Shown here in pieces: positions 1-12,300 of a DNA stretch of 64,000 nucleotides. The notes under the pieces are model-generated. The model saw nothing but the letters and a program-made list of their open reading frames with translations. It did not search any database and was not told the DNA's origin. Position 1 is the first letter of the stretch. The number at the start of each line of letters is the position of its first letter. The stretch lies in contig CM075775.1 in assembly GCA_037974665.1 (NCBI GenBank), forward strand, positions 39,954,152 to 40,018,151. Reading direction: 5' to 3'. A program made the translations under genes and the position numbers. The stretch is from Ehretia macrophylla (Eukaryota; Streptophyta; Magnoliopsida; Boraginales; Ehretiaceae).

Positions 1-1659
1 TTCTCACAAAAAGAGTTGAACATGAGACAAAGACGGTGGATGGAGCTTTTGGATGATTATAACTGCACAATCAATTATGTACCCGGTAAAGCAAATGTAG
101 TTGCAGATGCCTTAAGTCGGAAGGTAAGCATGGCAAAACTGGAAGTCAAGGTGCAGGAGTTATTAGAGGAAACATTCTTGTGGAAAGCACAATTGACTCA
201 AAAAGGGTTATTTTTTGCCACTACACAAGTTCAATCGACCTTGTTGTCTGAATTACGAGAGACTCAACAGAAGGACCAACAGTTTCAGAAGATTAAAGAA
301 AGCAACACAGATTTCAAGTTTCATGATGATGGTATTTGGAGATTTAGGAATCGGATCTGTGTTCCTAATGAGCCAGAGTTGAAAAAGAAGATTCTTGAAG
401 AAGCCCATAATTCAAGATATACTATTCACCCCGGCGGAACAAAGATGTACCGGGATTTGAAGCAACACTATTGGTGGAATAACATGAAGAGAGAGATTGC
501 GGAGTTTGTGGCACGGTGTTTGACTTGCTAGAGAGTCAAAGGTTAACGACAAGCAGGTTTACTTCAGCCGTTGAAAATTCCTCAATGGAAATGGGAACAT
601 ATAACTATGGACTTTGTCATGGACCTGCCTAGGTCACAAAAGGGTCATGACGCCGTTTGGGTCATAGTGGATAGATTGACCAAGTCAGCGCACTTCTTAC
701 CGATGAACAAGGAAGATAGTCCTGAGAAGTTGGGAGATATGTATGTGGCGGATATTGTAAGGTTGCACGGGATGCCTGTGAGTATTGTATTGGATAGGGA
801 TCCTCGTTTTACTTCCCGATGTTGGAAGAGATTGCAAGAAGCTTTGGGAACAAAGTTGAGTTTCAGCACGGCTTATCACCCTTAGACTGATGGACAATCT
901 GAGAGAACTATTCAGATTCTGGAGGATATGCTGAGGGAGTGTGTTTTAGACTTCGGGAAAGGTTATGAGAAATATCTGTCTCTAGCGGAGTTTGCTTATA
1001 ATAATAGTTATTAGGCCACTATCAGGATGGCCCCTTTTGAGGCATTGTATGGACGTAAGTGTCGATCCCCAATTTATTGGGATGAAGTAGGTGAGACGAA
1101 GACTTTTCACCCGACCCTTCTACCTGAACTTATGAAGACTGTTAATAATGTCCACCTCATCCAAAAACGGATGCTTACCACCCAAAGCAGGCAGAAAAGT
1201 TATGCAGACCGACGGAGACGGAGTCTAGAGTTTGAGGTCGGCAACAAGGTGTTCTTGAAGATATCACCTCGGAGGGGACTAATTAAACACGGCAAGGGTG
1301 GAAAGTTGAGCCCGAGGTTTGTAGGACCATTTGAGATAATTGAGAAGGTTGGCAAATTGGCGTATCGCCTGGAACTACCCCAAAACCTCTCTAATATCCA
1401 TGACGTCTTTCATGTTTCAATGCAACAGAAGTATCTCCCTAATCCATCGCATATCTTGGAGCCAGAGCTTTTGTAGCTTCGGAAGAACTTGTCTTATGAA
1501 GAAAAGCCCATTCGGATCCTAGACCAGCAAGATCGGGAGTTGCACAGCAAATCTATACCGATGGTGAAAGTATTGTGGGATCACCATGGAGTTGAAGAAG
1601 CAACGTGGGAAAGGCGAGACCAGATGGAGCAACAGTATCTAGCTTTATTTAAAAGGTAA
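1..1659 (+). pseudogene. pol: pol 3' fragment of element A (RNase H end, integrase, chromodomain-like tail), five stops
   Basis: The reading frame is open across the left window edge in frame 1 and ends at TAA 1657-1659. It begins in the RNase H C-terminus (NVVADALSR at about codons 28-36). The integrase zinc-binding region (HNSRYTIH ... CLTC) spans roughly 409-531. The core DDE triad is intact as codons: D in TMDF at 610, D in LDRDPRF at 793 and E in GQSERT at 901, a true D-35-E spacing. The GPF/Y-like and chromodomain-like C-terminus follows (KVLWDHHGVEEATWE). Premature stops are at 529, 544, 883, 1012 and 1474. All lie where the sister copies have CAA or CAG, or where those are implied, so each fits one C-to-T change. 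A 6-bp in-frame deletion lies near 541. There is no frameshift. The copy is dead as protein-coding DNA but young enough to keep its frame. Confidence 0.93.
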
Positions 1660-1686
1660 TATTGAATTTCGGGACGAAATTCTTTT

Positions 1687-1699
1687 AAGGAGGGGGGGA
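1687..1699 (+). other. Polypurine tract of element A
   Basis: The purine run AAGGAGGGGGGGA lies immediately before the LTR 5' end (TGTGAGGC). It is the expected primer site for plus-strand DNA synthesis. The equivalent tracts in D (35105-35117) and E (60125-60137) occupy the same place. Confidence 0.9.
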
Positions 1700-4600
1700 T
1701 GTGAGGCTCGACCTCGATTTGCATACGATACCTCATTTCGTGTGCCCTAACCTAGATTTGCGTGCCTTGACCTAGGTTTAAGAATTGTGTTTTGTTTTGT
1801 GTGCCTTGCATTGAATTACTTGCATTCATTTAGGGTTGCATGCATTTACTTGGGAAACGTGCATTCATCTCGTAGTGCATGCCCTTAACCTAGGAAAGCG
1901 TGCCCTCACGCTAATAAAGAAAGCATCTTACACGAAGCACAAGATCATCGATTAATCCTACAAACTCCACTAATCAATATTAAATTACTAATTCAACCCA
2001 CTAGAAGACGAAATTGCACCAAAAGCTAGACATTCCTTATTCTTTATTCCTTATTCTTTTGCACATCTCAAACACACAATATTAAATTGCTCAACCAAGA
2101 CAAAAATTCAGATTCTTGCACAAGCTTGGCCGACCACTATTGCATATTGAACTAGCTTTGCATTTCAAAATTTGTACCTAAACATTCTATGACAAGTTAT
2201 GACACAAAGCATTAAAAAAATGACTCAAACTCTACCCAAAGCTCCACCAATCTCGACACACACTCCATGCCTATGCAAAGGTGATTCAAACATGCTCCTT
2301 GAAGACACAAAAATCTGAATTTGCAAGCCCTAGGCCGACATATGCATCAATTCCTTCAAGCCTTTCATTTTTCTTTCATTCTTTCTCTCATTCTTCTCTC
2401 TCTCTCGGCCCTAGCTGAAACTCTACTCTCCATAGCTTAAGTTCATCACTCAATGGTTCATCAAGACATGCAAGCTACTAGGAACTCGACCAAGCAAAGC
2501 TAGAATGCAAAAGACACACATGCAAGCTCATTGAACCTTTATTTCGGCTTAGGTGAGTTTGTTAGCTTCCATTTCATTTTATTTTTGTTCTAGCCACTTG
2601 CACATACTAAGAACATGGTTACTAAGCTAGGAAATTAGAGAAAATCAGGTGGTCTCTCGGCTAAGCAAGGAAAAAGGGTCGACATTGTGCTTCATCAAGA
2701 GTTTGTGCATCTTCTTTGTTGTCTTGCTAAGGTGAGGGCTAAAACTTCTTGAAAAGCTTTCAAAAACCACATGCATGCCTTTAAATGTCTATCTTTACCT
2801 CTGTACTTGTGATATATGTGTGTACATGAGCTTTGGTAAACATGCATGGCAAGATATTTGGCTAGATTGTGAAGATAGGTGAAATTGCGTATTTGGCAGC
2901 TTTCTGTTCTGTTGGAACGAAGTGATTTTGACTAGGTAAATGATGTTGAAAATGCGTGAAAATTGGTAGGTGACTAGTTTTGCCAGTTCTAAGCATTTTT
3001 CGTAGAACTAGGCCAAAGCTAATTTTGACTCTAAGGTCCTCAAATGGCAAAATATTAGAATGTGTCCAAATTTGGAAAATCTGGAAAACTGAAGCAGGTT
3101 TTGGCAGATTCACTGTCCTTGTAGAACAAACCAGTTTTGACTTAGTAAATGACATCCACAATGAATGAAATTTTTTTTACTGCTAGATATTTCAGTTCTG
3201 GACATTTTTGTTAGAAATGGACTAAGGCTAAATCTGACCCTAAGGTCCTCAAAAACGACAAGTATTGAAATGTGTACAAATCTGGACAGTTTTGTGTAGT
3301 CTCACGGTTTTGGCTATACCTCTTGAACCCGAACTCCAAATGATGCGAGGTTTGTTTCTGAATTTAGTTCACTCCTTAAGCTTTAATTTGAAATTTTTTT
3401 CACTGGAATTGGAGATTTTTTGCTTGTCTGAATGATTCTGAGAAATCAGACCAATGCAGTGAGGTTTTCATCTAGTGATATGCTTAGAAAAATTATTGTA
3501 ACTTCTCTTGTTGTATTAATTGTTTGGGATTGTGGCACTTGGATGTTGTGTGGACTGTTTTGAATGTTTGAGGGTGTTTGAATTAATCAATGCATGGCTT
3601 GAGTTTAATTACGTGATAACTTGGGGCTTAATCACACGGGTAAGCACGAATCAAAACCCTAGTGACTAGGTAAACACACTAAATGTTGATCCTATGGATA
3701 TCGTGTTTAGTTATGTAATTAGTAGGCTGCCCGTAGTTGCCCTTATATCCCTAAATGTGATTCCGATGATTACATGTTGACAAGTAGGCCTTCCTTGCAC
3801 CCGGTCCCACGTAAACGTCATTGCATGTTGTATGTCCTTATTATTTGATTACGTGAACTTCGAAATGAGTTATATGACTTGATTTACATGCGTTACATGG
3901 CTGCCTGTTTAATATTCACATAACTCCATGTGCTTTACAAGTGAAATTACTTATCATATCGTGCCTCGCTTGTTTACTTGTCAATGTGCAATCTTATGAC
4001 TGCTCAGAGGCAACCTACTTTGTTGTCCTCCTAATGTGATATATTAAATGTCATAAATGTGCATTGCATACAAGGTTGCAACCTTTCATTCTGGCGTGGT
4101 AGCGTTCACGCATACCGGGCGGCGTGGGGCTTGCCGGTGCAACCGTGACTACCGTTGTCCAATTCCCTCTCTCGCTTGGGGGCTAGACTTCCTCGGAGAG
4201 TTGGGTCGTAGGATTTCAGGGTACATCCGGAGTACACCCATTTGGCGTGATAAGGGGATGATTTGAAGTCGGCCGCAACAACTGATACTGGAAATGAACT
4301 GAGAGCAAAAGCTCACCGTATCCTTTTCACTATGTGTATAAGTACTCTCGCTTGGTTCCTAGAGGACCTTGGGGAGGAAAGACGGGTAACTGTGTTCTTT
4401 TACTTTTATATTACATTATGAACTTACTTGTGATATATGTCATGCTTGCAAAAGGGTTTTCATAATTGAACCGAAAAAAGAGTTTCAAAACTTATTTCTC
4501 GTTCACTCTCACTGAGTTCATAAGGATTCAACCTCTTTTATCATTTCAGGTGAAGAAGACCAGGAACAGATACCCGAGGACAACGTGCCTAACGATGATT

Positions 4601-5230
4601 CCTTGGAATGATTGCTTGCCTTACGTGACTATGGCCATTTTGTGAACAATGTGTTGTGTGAAGACTATTTCTTATGTTGTTTGTTATTGTATTGTAAATG
4701 ACCCCCGTTGTAATTTGGGGTCTAATTTTGGCTTGTACTGATCATAACTAGATAGTCACTACTATGGTCATTTTTACTATCGCTATTGACTAGTATCTAT
4801 CATAGGATTATGAAGTATCAGGTAAGGATTAAGTAAAATGAATCTATCCAATCTTAAGCAGGTACTCATCGTTAAGCTAAGATCAACATGTACTTTTGTA
4901 ACAAGGATTAACAAACAAACGAGACATAGTACCATGCTAGGTTGTCAATCAAACGAGACTTTGAGATAACTAATAGGCGTTTCGATTGGTGATAAATAGT
5001 AATCTTAGCTAGAAATAAAATTGAGATTGGAAATTTTGAGGCCTTTAGAAAACTAGGTCAAAATAAAGATCCCAATTACAGCCGTTATGCTGCAAGTTTT
5101 TCGGAGAGTTTGTGGAGTTTAGGTTAAACGTTAAGTGTTAAACCTTCTTGAACGATTAAGTATGTGATATGACTTGAATGTTTAGATCACTCCCTAGTCT
5201 AACCTCTATAGGTCGGGTTGGGGCGTGACA
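1700..5230 (+). repeat. 3' LTR of element A (about 3.53 kb)
   Basis: It starts TGTGAGGC directly after the polypurine tract and ends GTGACA, giving the canonical TG...CA ends. It contains a CT-rich stretch near 2370-2410, a TATAAG box candidate at 4337-4342, and a segment near 4540-4620 resembling an intron 3' end. It lacks one copy of a 19-bp direct repeat (CTCGTAGT...) near 1870 that most other LTR copies keep. Small open frames of 60-100 codons inside it (for example 4057-4266) are not supported as genes. Confidence 0.95.
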
Positions 5231-5733
5231 AAGGTGCCGTGGGATTTGGTAATAGAATTGTGATGGATTAGGTAGTCATCCTTTTCGCGGCTCACGACGT
5301 ACGATCCGGGATTGAAAAACAGCGCAAAAGAAGAAAAGTGTCCCGAAACTAATGAAAACGTTTGATTTTGGAGAACCGATAGCAGGCGCCACCAAGCGGA
5401 CTTGTTGTCCCCATCGTAGAGCTCTCGAAGAGCTTTCCAACGGTATGCTGTGCGCCGCGTAACTCCTTACAGATCAAAAGTTATGGGCACCGGAGTAACG
5501 GAGACTTGGACCTAAACCCCACGCCCTCGGTTTGCGGGCCCAGCCTCTACGTGAAGCGAAGTTGTCTTGCCCAAGGTGCCAAGGGATTCGTTAATAGAAA
5601 TGTGATGGATTAGGTTGTCGTCCATTTTGCAGCTCACGACGTACGATCCGGGACGAAAAAACAGTACAAAAGAAGAAAAGTGTCCCGAATCTAATGAAAA
5701 CGTTTGATTTTTGGCTCTGAAAACAGGCGCAGC
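5231..5733 (+). repeat. Satellite block 1 (about 1.5 monomers of the 341-bp satellite)
   Basis: This short island of satellite lies between the 3' LTR of element A and solo LTR B. It starts AAGGTGCCG (offset 93 of the monomer) and ends GGCGCAGC (offset 253). It shares orientation and register with the other blocks. Confidence 0.95.
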
Positions 5734-8700
5734 TGTCACGCCCCAACCCGACCTATAAAGGTTAGACTAGGGTGTGATCTAAACATTTATGAAAGTTTAA
5801 CACTTAACGTTTTAGCCTAAAATCCACAAATTCTTCGAAAAACCGGCAGCATAACAGTTGTAATTAGGCTATTTAGTTTGACCTAGTTCTCTAAACGCCT
5901 CAGAATTTCCAATCTCAATTTCATTTCTAACTAAGATTACTATTTATCACCAATCGAAATGCCTACTAGTTATCTCGAAGTCTCGTTTAATTAATACCTA
6001 GCATGATACTATGTCTCGTTTGTTTGTTAATCCTTGTTACAAAAGTACCTGTTGATCTTAGCTTAATAATGAGTACCTACTTAAGATTGGATAGATTCAT
6101 TTTACTTAATCCTTACCTGATACTTCATAATCCTATGATAGATACTAGCCAATAACGATAGCAAAACGACCATTGTAGTGTCTATCTAGTTAGGATCAGT
6201 ACAAGCCAAAATTAGACCCCATATTACAACGGGGGTCATTTACAATACAATAGCAAGCATCATAAGAAAATGAAACAGTCTTCAAGTAACATATCGTTCA
6301 CAAAATGGCCATAGTCAAGCAAGGCACGTAGGGCAAGCAATCATTCCAAGGAATCATCAATAGGCACGTTGTCCTCGGGTACCTGTTCCTGGTCTTCTTC
6401 ACCTGAGATGATAAAAGAGGGTGAGTCCTTATGAACTCAGCGAGGGGGAACGAGAAATAAGTTTTGAAACTCTTTTTTCGGTTCAACTTGTGAAAACTCT
6501 TTTTGCAAGCATGACATGTATCACAAGTAAGTACATAATGTAATATAACAGTAAAAGAACACAGTTACCCATCTTTCCTCCCCGAGGTCCTCTAGGAACC
6601 AAGCGAGAGTACTTATACATATAGTGAAAAGGATACGGTGAGCTTTTGCTCTCAGTTCATTTCCAGTATCAGTTGTTGCGGTCGACTTCAAATCATCCCC
6701 TTATCACGCCAATGGGTGTACTCCGGATGTACCCCAAAATCCTACGACCCAACTCTCCGAGGAAGTCTAGCCCCCAAGCGAGAGAGGGAATTGGACAATG
6801 GTAGTCACGATTGCACCGGTAAGCCCGATGCCACCCGGTGTGCGTGAACGCTACCACGCCATAATGAAAGGTTGCAACCTTGTATGCAATGCACATTTAT
6901 GACATTTAATATATCACATTTGGAGGTCAACAAAGTAGGTTGCCTCCGAACAGTCATAAGATTGCACATTGACAAGTAAACAAGCGAGGCACAATATGAC
7001 AGGCAATTTCACTTGAAAAGCACATGGAGTTATATGAATATTAAACAGGAAGCCATGTAACGCATTTAAATCAAGTCATATAACTCATTTCGAAGTTCAC
7101 GTAATCAAATAATAAGATTATTTATCATGTACCGACATCTACGTGGGACCGAGTACAAGAAATGCCTACTTGTCAACATGTAATCATCGAAATCATGTTT
7201 AGGGCTATGAGGGAAACTACGGGCAGCCTACTAATCATATTATTAAACGCGATATCCATAGGATCAACACTTTGTGAGTTTACCTAATCACTAGGGTTTC
7301 AATTCGTGCTTACCCGTGCAATTAAGCCCCAAGTCATCTCGTAATTAAACTCAAGCCATGCATTGATTAATTCAAACACCCTCAAGTATTCAAAAAATTC
7401 CACACAACATCCAAATGCCACGATCCCAAGCATTTAATACAACAAGAGAAGCTACAATACTTTTTCTAAGCATATCACTATGTGAAACCCTCACTGCAAT
7501 TGGCTATTTTCTCACAATCATTAAGACATGCAAACAAACTCCAATTCCAGTAAGAAAAATGTCAAATTAAATCTTAAGGAGTGAAATAAATCCAGAAACA
7601 AACCTTACATCATTTGGAGTTCGGGTTCAAGAGTTATAGCCAAAATAGTGAGACTACGCAAAACTGTCCGGATTTGCACACATTTCAATACTTGTCATTT
7701 TGTAGGGCCTTAGGGTCAGATTTATCCTTAGTCCATTTCTGACAAAAATGTCCAGAACTGAAAAATCTAGCAGTACACCAAATTTCATGCATTTTGGATA
7801 TCATTTACTAAGTCAAAAATGGTTCGTTCTACAAGAACAGTGAATTTGCCAAAACCTGCTACATTTTCCCAGATTTTCCAGATTTGGACACATTTTGATA
7901 TTTTGCCATTTTGAGGACCTTAGAGTCAAAATTAACTTTGGCCTATTTATGCAAAAAATGCTCAAAACTGGCAAAACTAGTCACCTACCAATTTTGACGC
8001 ATTTTCAACCTCATTTACCTGGTCAAAATCACCCCGCACCAACAAGGCAGAAGGTTGTCTCATACGCGATTTCAACTATCATCACATTCTAGCCAAATAT
8101 CTTGCCATGCTTGTTTATAAAAGCTCATGAACACACATATATCACAAGTACAGAGGTAAAAATAGACATTCAAAGGCATGCATGTGGTTTTCAAAAGCTT
8201 TTCAAGAAGTTTTAGCCCTCACCTTAGCAAGACAACAAAGAAGATGCACAAACTCTTGAGGATGCACAAGATTGACTCTTTTCCTTGCTTAGCCGAGAGA
8301 CCACTTGATTTTCTCTAATTTCCTAGCTTAGTAACCAAGTTCTTAGTAGGTGCATGTGGTTAGAACAAGAAGAAAATGAAATGGAAGCTAACAACTCACC
8401 TAAGCCAAAATGAAGGTTCAAAGAGCTTGCATGTATGTTTCTTTGCTCCTAGCCTTGCTTGGTCGAGCTCCTAAGTAGCTTGGAGGCCTTGAAGAGCCTT
8501 AGGATGAAGAACTTAGCTATGGAGTCTACAATTTCAGCTAGGGCCGAGAGAGAGAGAAGAAATGAGAGAGAGTGAGAGAAAATGTGAGAAGAAAAGAAAG
8601 AATGAAAGAAAAATGAAAGGCTTTGATGAATAAGATGCTTGTGTCGGCCTTGAACTTGTAAATTTTAGATTTTTGTGTCTTCAAGGAGCATGTTTGAAGT

Positions 8701-9337
8701 GTCTAGCATGGGCAATTGGAGTATGTCGAGAATATAGAGCTTTGGGTAGAGTTTTGAGCCAATTTTTTATGCATTGTGTCATAACTTGTCTAAGCATAAA
8801 CTTTGAAATTGAAAAGCTTGATCACATGCTCCTACATGGTCGGCCAAGGCTTGAAAAAATGTTGAATCTTTCTGCAAAGTTTGATCACATGCTCCTACAT
8901 GGTCGGCCAAGGCTTGAAAAAATGTTGAATCTTTGTCATCTTTTGAGCATTATTTTAATTGTGTGTTTGGGATATGCAAAGAATAAAGAATGCTTAGCTT
9001 TGGTACAATTTCGTCTTCTAGTGAGTTGAATTAGCAATTTAATATTAGTCAGTGGAGTTTGTAGGATTAATTAATGATCTAGTACTTCGTGTAAGATGCT
9101 TTTTTGATTAACGTGAGGGCATGCTTTCCTAGGTTTAGGGAACACACTACGAGGTAAGGCACGAACTACCAGATGAATGCACATTTCTCAAGTGCACGCA
9201 ACCCTAAATGAATGCACGTAATTCAATCCAAGGCACACAAAACGAAACACAATTCTTAAACCTAGGTCAAGGCACGTAAATCTAGGTTAGGGCACATGAA
9301 ATCAGGTATCGCACGTAAATCGAGGTCGGGCCTCACA
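5734..9337 (-). mobile_element. Solo LTR B, minus orientation (about 3.60 kb)
   Basis: It reads TGTCACGCCCC... to ...GGCCTCACA on the + strand, the reverse complement of the LTR ends seen in A, C and E. There is no internal region, primer-binding site or polypurine tract on either side, and satellite DNA flanks both ends in register. The flanking five bases are GCAGC (5729-5733) and GCAGT (9338-9342), a target duplication with one mismatch. This is the product expected from recombination between the two LTRs of a full element. A 63-bp tandem duplication lies inside at 8818-8934. Confidence 0.92.
8818..8934. repeat. 63-bp tandem duplication inside solo LTR B
   Basis: A unit beginning TTGATCACATGCTCC occurs at 8818 and again at 8881, with about 54 bases identical in the two copies. 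Sister LTRs have a single copy of the homologous region. Because 63 is a multiple of 3, it also creates a repeated peptide in an open frame at 8673-9029, which I regard as incidental. Confidence 0.9.
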
Positions 9338-12300
9338 GCAGTGGAGTAAGCTTACTGCCCCATTCGTAGAGCTCTCGGAGAGCTTTCCAACAATATGTTT
9401 GGTGCTGCATAACTCCTTATAGATCAAAAGTTATGGGCACCAGAGCGACGGAGACTTGGTCCCAAGCCCCACGCCCTCGATTTGTGGGCCCAGCCTCTAC
9501 GTGAAGCGAAGTTGTCTTGCCCAAGGTGTCGGGGAATTTGGTAATAGAAATGTGATAGATTAGGTTATCGTCCTTTCCGTGGCTCACGACGTACGATCCG
9601 GGACAGAAAAATAGTGAAATGAAGAAGAATCCCAAAACTGATAAAAATGTTCAATTTTGGGCTCCAAAAATAGACGCAGCCAACAGGACAACTGCCCCTA
9701 TCGTAGAGCTCTCAGAGAGCTTTCCAACGGTATGCTGCACGCCGCGTGACTCCTTATAGATCAAAAGTTATGGGTACCGGAGCGACAGAAACCTGGTCTC
9801 AATCCTCACGCCCTCGGTTTGCGGGTCCAGCCTCTACGTGAAGCGAAGTTGTCTTGCCCAAGGTACCGTGGGATTCGGTAACACAAATGTGATGGATTCG
9901 ATTGTCGTCCTTTTCGCGGCTCACGACGTATGATCCGGGACAAAAAAATAGTGCAAAAGAAGAAAAATATCCCAAAATAGATGAAAATGTTCGATTTTGG
10001 GCTCCGAAAATTGGCACAATAGAGCTGGCTTGCTGCCCCTGTCTTAGAGCTCTCGGAGTGCTTTCCAACGGTATGCTGTGCACCGCGTAACTCCTTACGG
10101 ATCAAAAGTTATGGGCACCGGAGTGACGAAGACCTGGTCCCAAGCCCCACGCCCTCGGTTTATGGGCCCAGACTCTACATCAAGTGAAGTTTTCTTGCCT
10201 AAGGTGCTGTGGGATTCGGTAATAGAAATGCGATGGATTAGGTTGTCGTCCTTTTTGCGGCTCACGACGCACTATCCGGGACGAAAAAACAGCGCAAAAG
10301 AAGAAAAGTGTCCCAAAACTAATGAAAACGTTCGATTTTGGGCTCCAAAAACTGGCGCAACAGTGCAGGCTTGCTGCTCGTCATAGAGCTCTTAGAGAGC
10401 TTTCCAACGGTATGTTGTGCGCCGCGTAACTCCTTACGGATCAAAAGTTATGGGCACCGAAGCGACGGAGACCTGGTCCCATGCCGCACACCCTCGGTTT
10501 GCGGGCCTAGCCTTTACGTGAAGCGAAGTTGTCTTGCCCAAAGTGCCCTGGGATTCGGTAATAGAAATGTTATGGATTAGGTTATCGTCCTTTTCGCGGC
10601 TGACGACGTATGACCAGGGACGGAAAAACAGCGCAAAAGAAGAAAACTGTACCAAAATTGATGAAAACATTTGATTTTGGGCTCCAAAAATAGGTGCAGT
10701 CGAGTAGGCTAGTTGCCTACGTCGTAGAGCTCTCGGAGAGCTTTCCAATGCTATGATGTACGCCGCGTAACTCCTTACGGATTAAAAGTTATGGGCACCG
10801 GAGCGACGGAGACTTGGTCCCAAGCCTCACGCCCTCGGTTTGCGGGCCCAGCCTTTACGTGAAGCGAAGTTGTCTTGCCTAAAGTGCTGTGGAATTTGGT
10901 AATACAAATGTCAAGGATTCGGTTGTCATCCTTTACGCAGCTCACGACGTACGATCCGGGATGGAAAAACAGCGCAAAAAGAAGAAAAGTGTTCTAAAAT
11001 AGATGAAAACATTCGATTTTGGGCTCCGAAAAGATGTGTAGCATAGCAGGCTTGTAGCCCCTATCGTAGAGCTCTCTGAGAGCTTTCCAACAGTATGCTG
11101 TGTACCGCGTAACACCTTACGAATCAAAAGTTATGGGCACTAGAGCGATGGAAACCTGGTCCCAAGCCCCATGCCCTCGGTTTGTGGGCCCAGCCTTTAC
11201 ATGAAACGAAGTTGTCTTGCCCAAGGTGCCATGGGATTCAGTAATAGAAATGTGATGGATTCAGTAGTCATCCTTTTTGCGGCTCACGACGTATGATCTG
11301 GGACGAAAAAATAGCGCAAAAGAAGAAAAGTGTCCTAAAACATATGAAAACGTTCAATTTTGGACTCCGAAAATAGGCATAGTCGAGCAGGCTTTCTACC
11401 CCCGTCGTAGAGCTCTTGGAGAGCTTCCCAACAGTATGCTGTGCGCCTTGTAACTCCTTACACATCAAAAGTTATGGGCACCAGAGCGACGGAAACCTCG
11501 TCCCAAGCCCCACGCCCTCGGTTTGCGGGTCCAGCCTCTACATGAAGCGAACTTGTCTTGCCCAAGGTACCGTGGGATTCGGTAATAGAAATGTGATGGA
11601 TTAGATTGTCATCCTTTTCGCGGCTACCGACGTATGACCCAGGACGGAAAAACTGCGCAAAAGAAGAAAGTGCCCCAAAACTAGTGAAAATGATCGAATT
11701 TGGGCTCCGATAACATATGCAGTAGAATAGGCTAGCTGCCCCTGTCGTAGAGCTTTCCAACGGTATGCTGTGCGCCGCGTAACTCCTTACGGATCAAAAG
11801 TTATGGGCACCGGAGTGACGGAGACTTGGTCCCAAGTCCCACGCCCTCAGTTGGAGGACCCAGCCTCTACGTGAAGCGTAGTCGTCTTGCCCAAGGTGCC
11901 ATGGTATTCGGTAATAGAAATGTGATGGATTAGGTTGTCGTCCTTTTCGCGGCTGACGATGTACGATCCGAGACAAAAAAATAGCGCAAAAAAAGAAAAG
12001 TGTCCCAAAACTGATGAAAACATTAGATTTTGGGCTCTGAAAACAGGGTCAGCCTAACGCGCTTGCTAGCCCCGTCGTAGAGCTCTCGGAGAGCTTTCCA
12101 ACGGTATACTATGCGTCGCGTAACGCCTTACGGATCAAAAGTAATGGGCACCGGAGCAATAGAGACCTAGTCCCAAGCCCCACGCCCTCGGTTTGTGGGC
12201 CCAGCCTCTACGTGAAGAGAAGTTGTTTTTCCCAAGGTACCGTGGGATTCGGTAATAGAAATGTGATGGATTAGGTTGTCGTCCTTTTCGTGGCTCATGA

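Larger units (their letters stand above)
1..5230 (+). mobile_element. Element A: 3' part of a Ty3/gypsy (Tekay/Del-like chromovirus) retrotransposon
   Basis: This is the right-hand end of a + strand LTR retrotransposon whose 5' LTR, gag and most of pol lie left of the window. In order it holds the end of RNase H, integrase, a chromodomain-like tail, a polypurine tract and a complete 3' LTR. The LTR ends in GTGACA and is followed directly by satellite DNA, so the insertion was into the satellite array. The five bases after the LTR, AAGGT (5231-5235, monomer offset about 93-97), are the predicted target duplication; the partner copy is outside the window. It is the same family as elements B to E by LTR ends and pol sequence. 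Lineage assignment rests on domain order (chromodomain after integrase) and on the wording of the tail. Confidence 0.93.

Noticed and set aside
5231-5733. A separate short mobile element between A and B
   Set aside because: The 503 bp align as one and a half normal satellite monomers in the same orientation and register.
8673-9029. 118-codon open frame with a repeated DHMLLHGRPRLEKMLNL peptide
   Set aside because: It lies inside solo LTR B and is produced by the 63-bp tandem duplication. Sister LTRs do not keep the frame.
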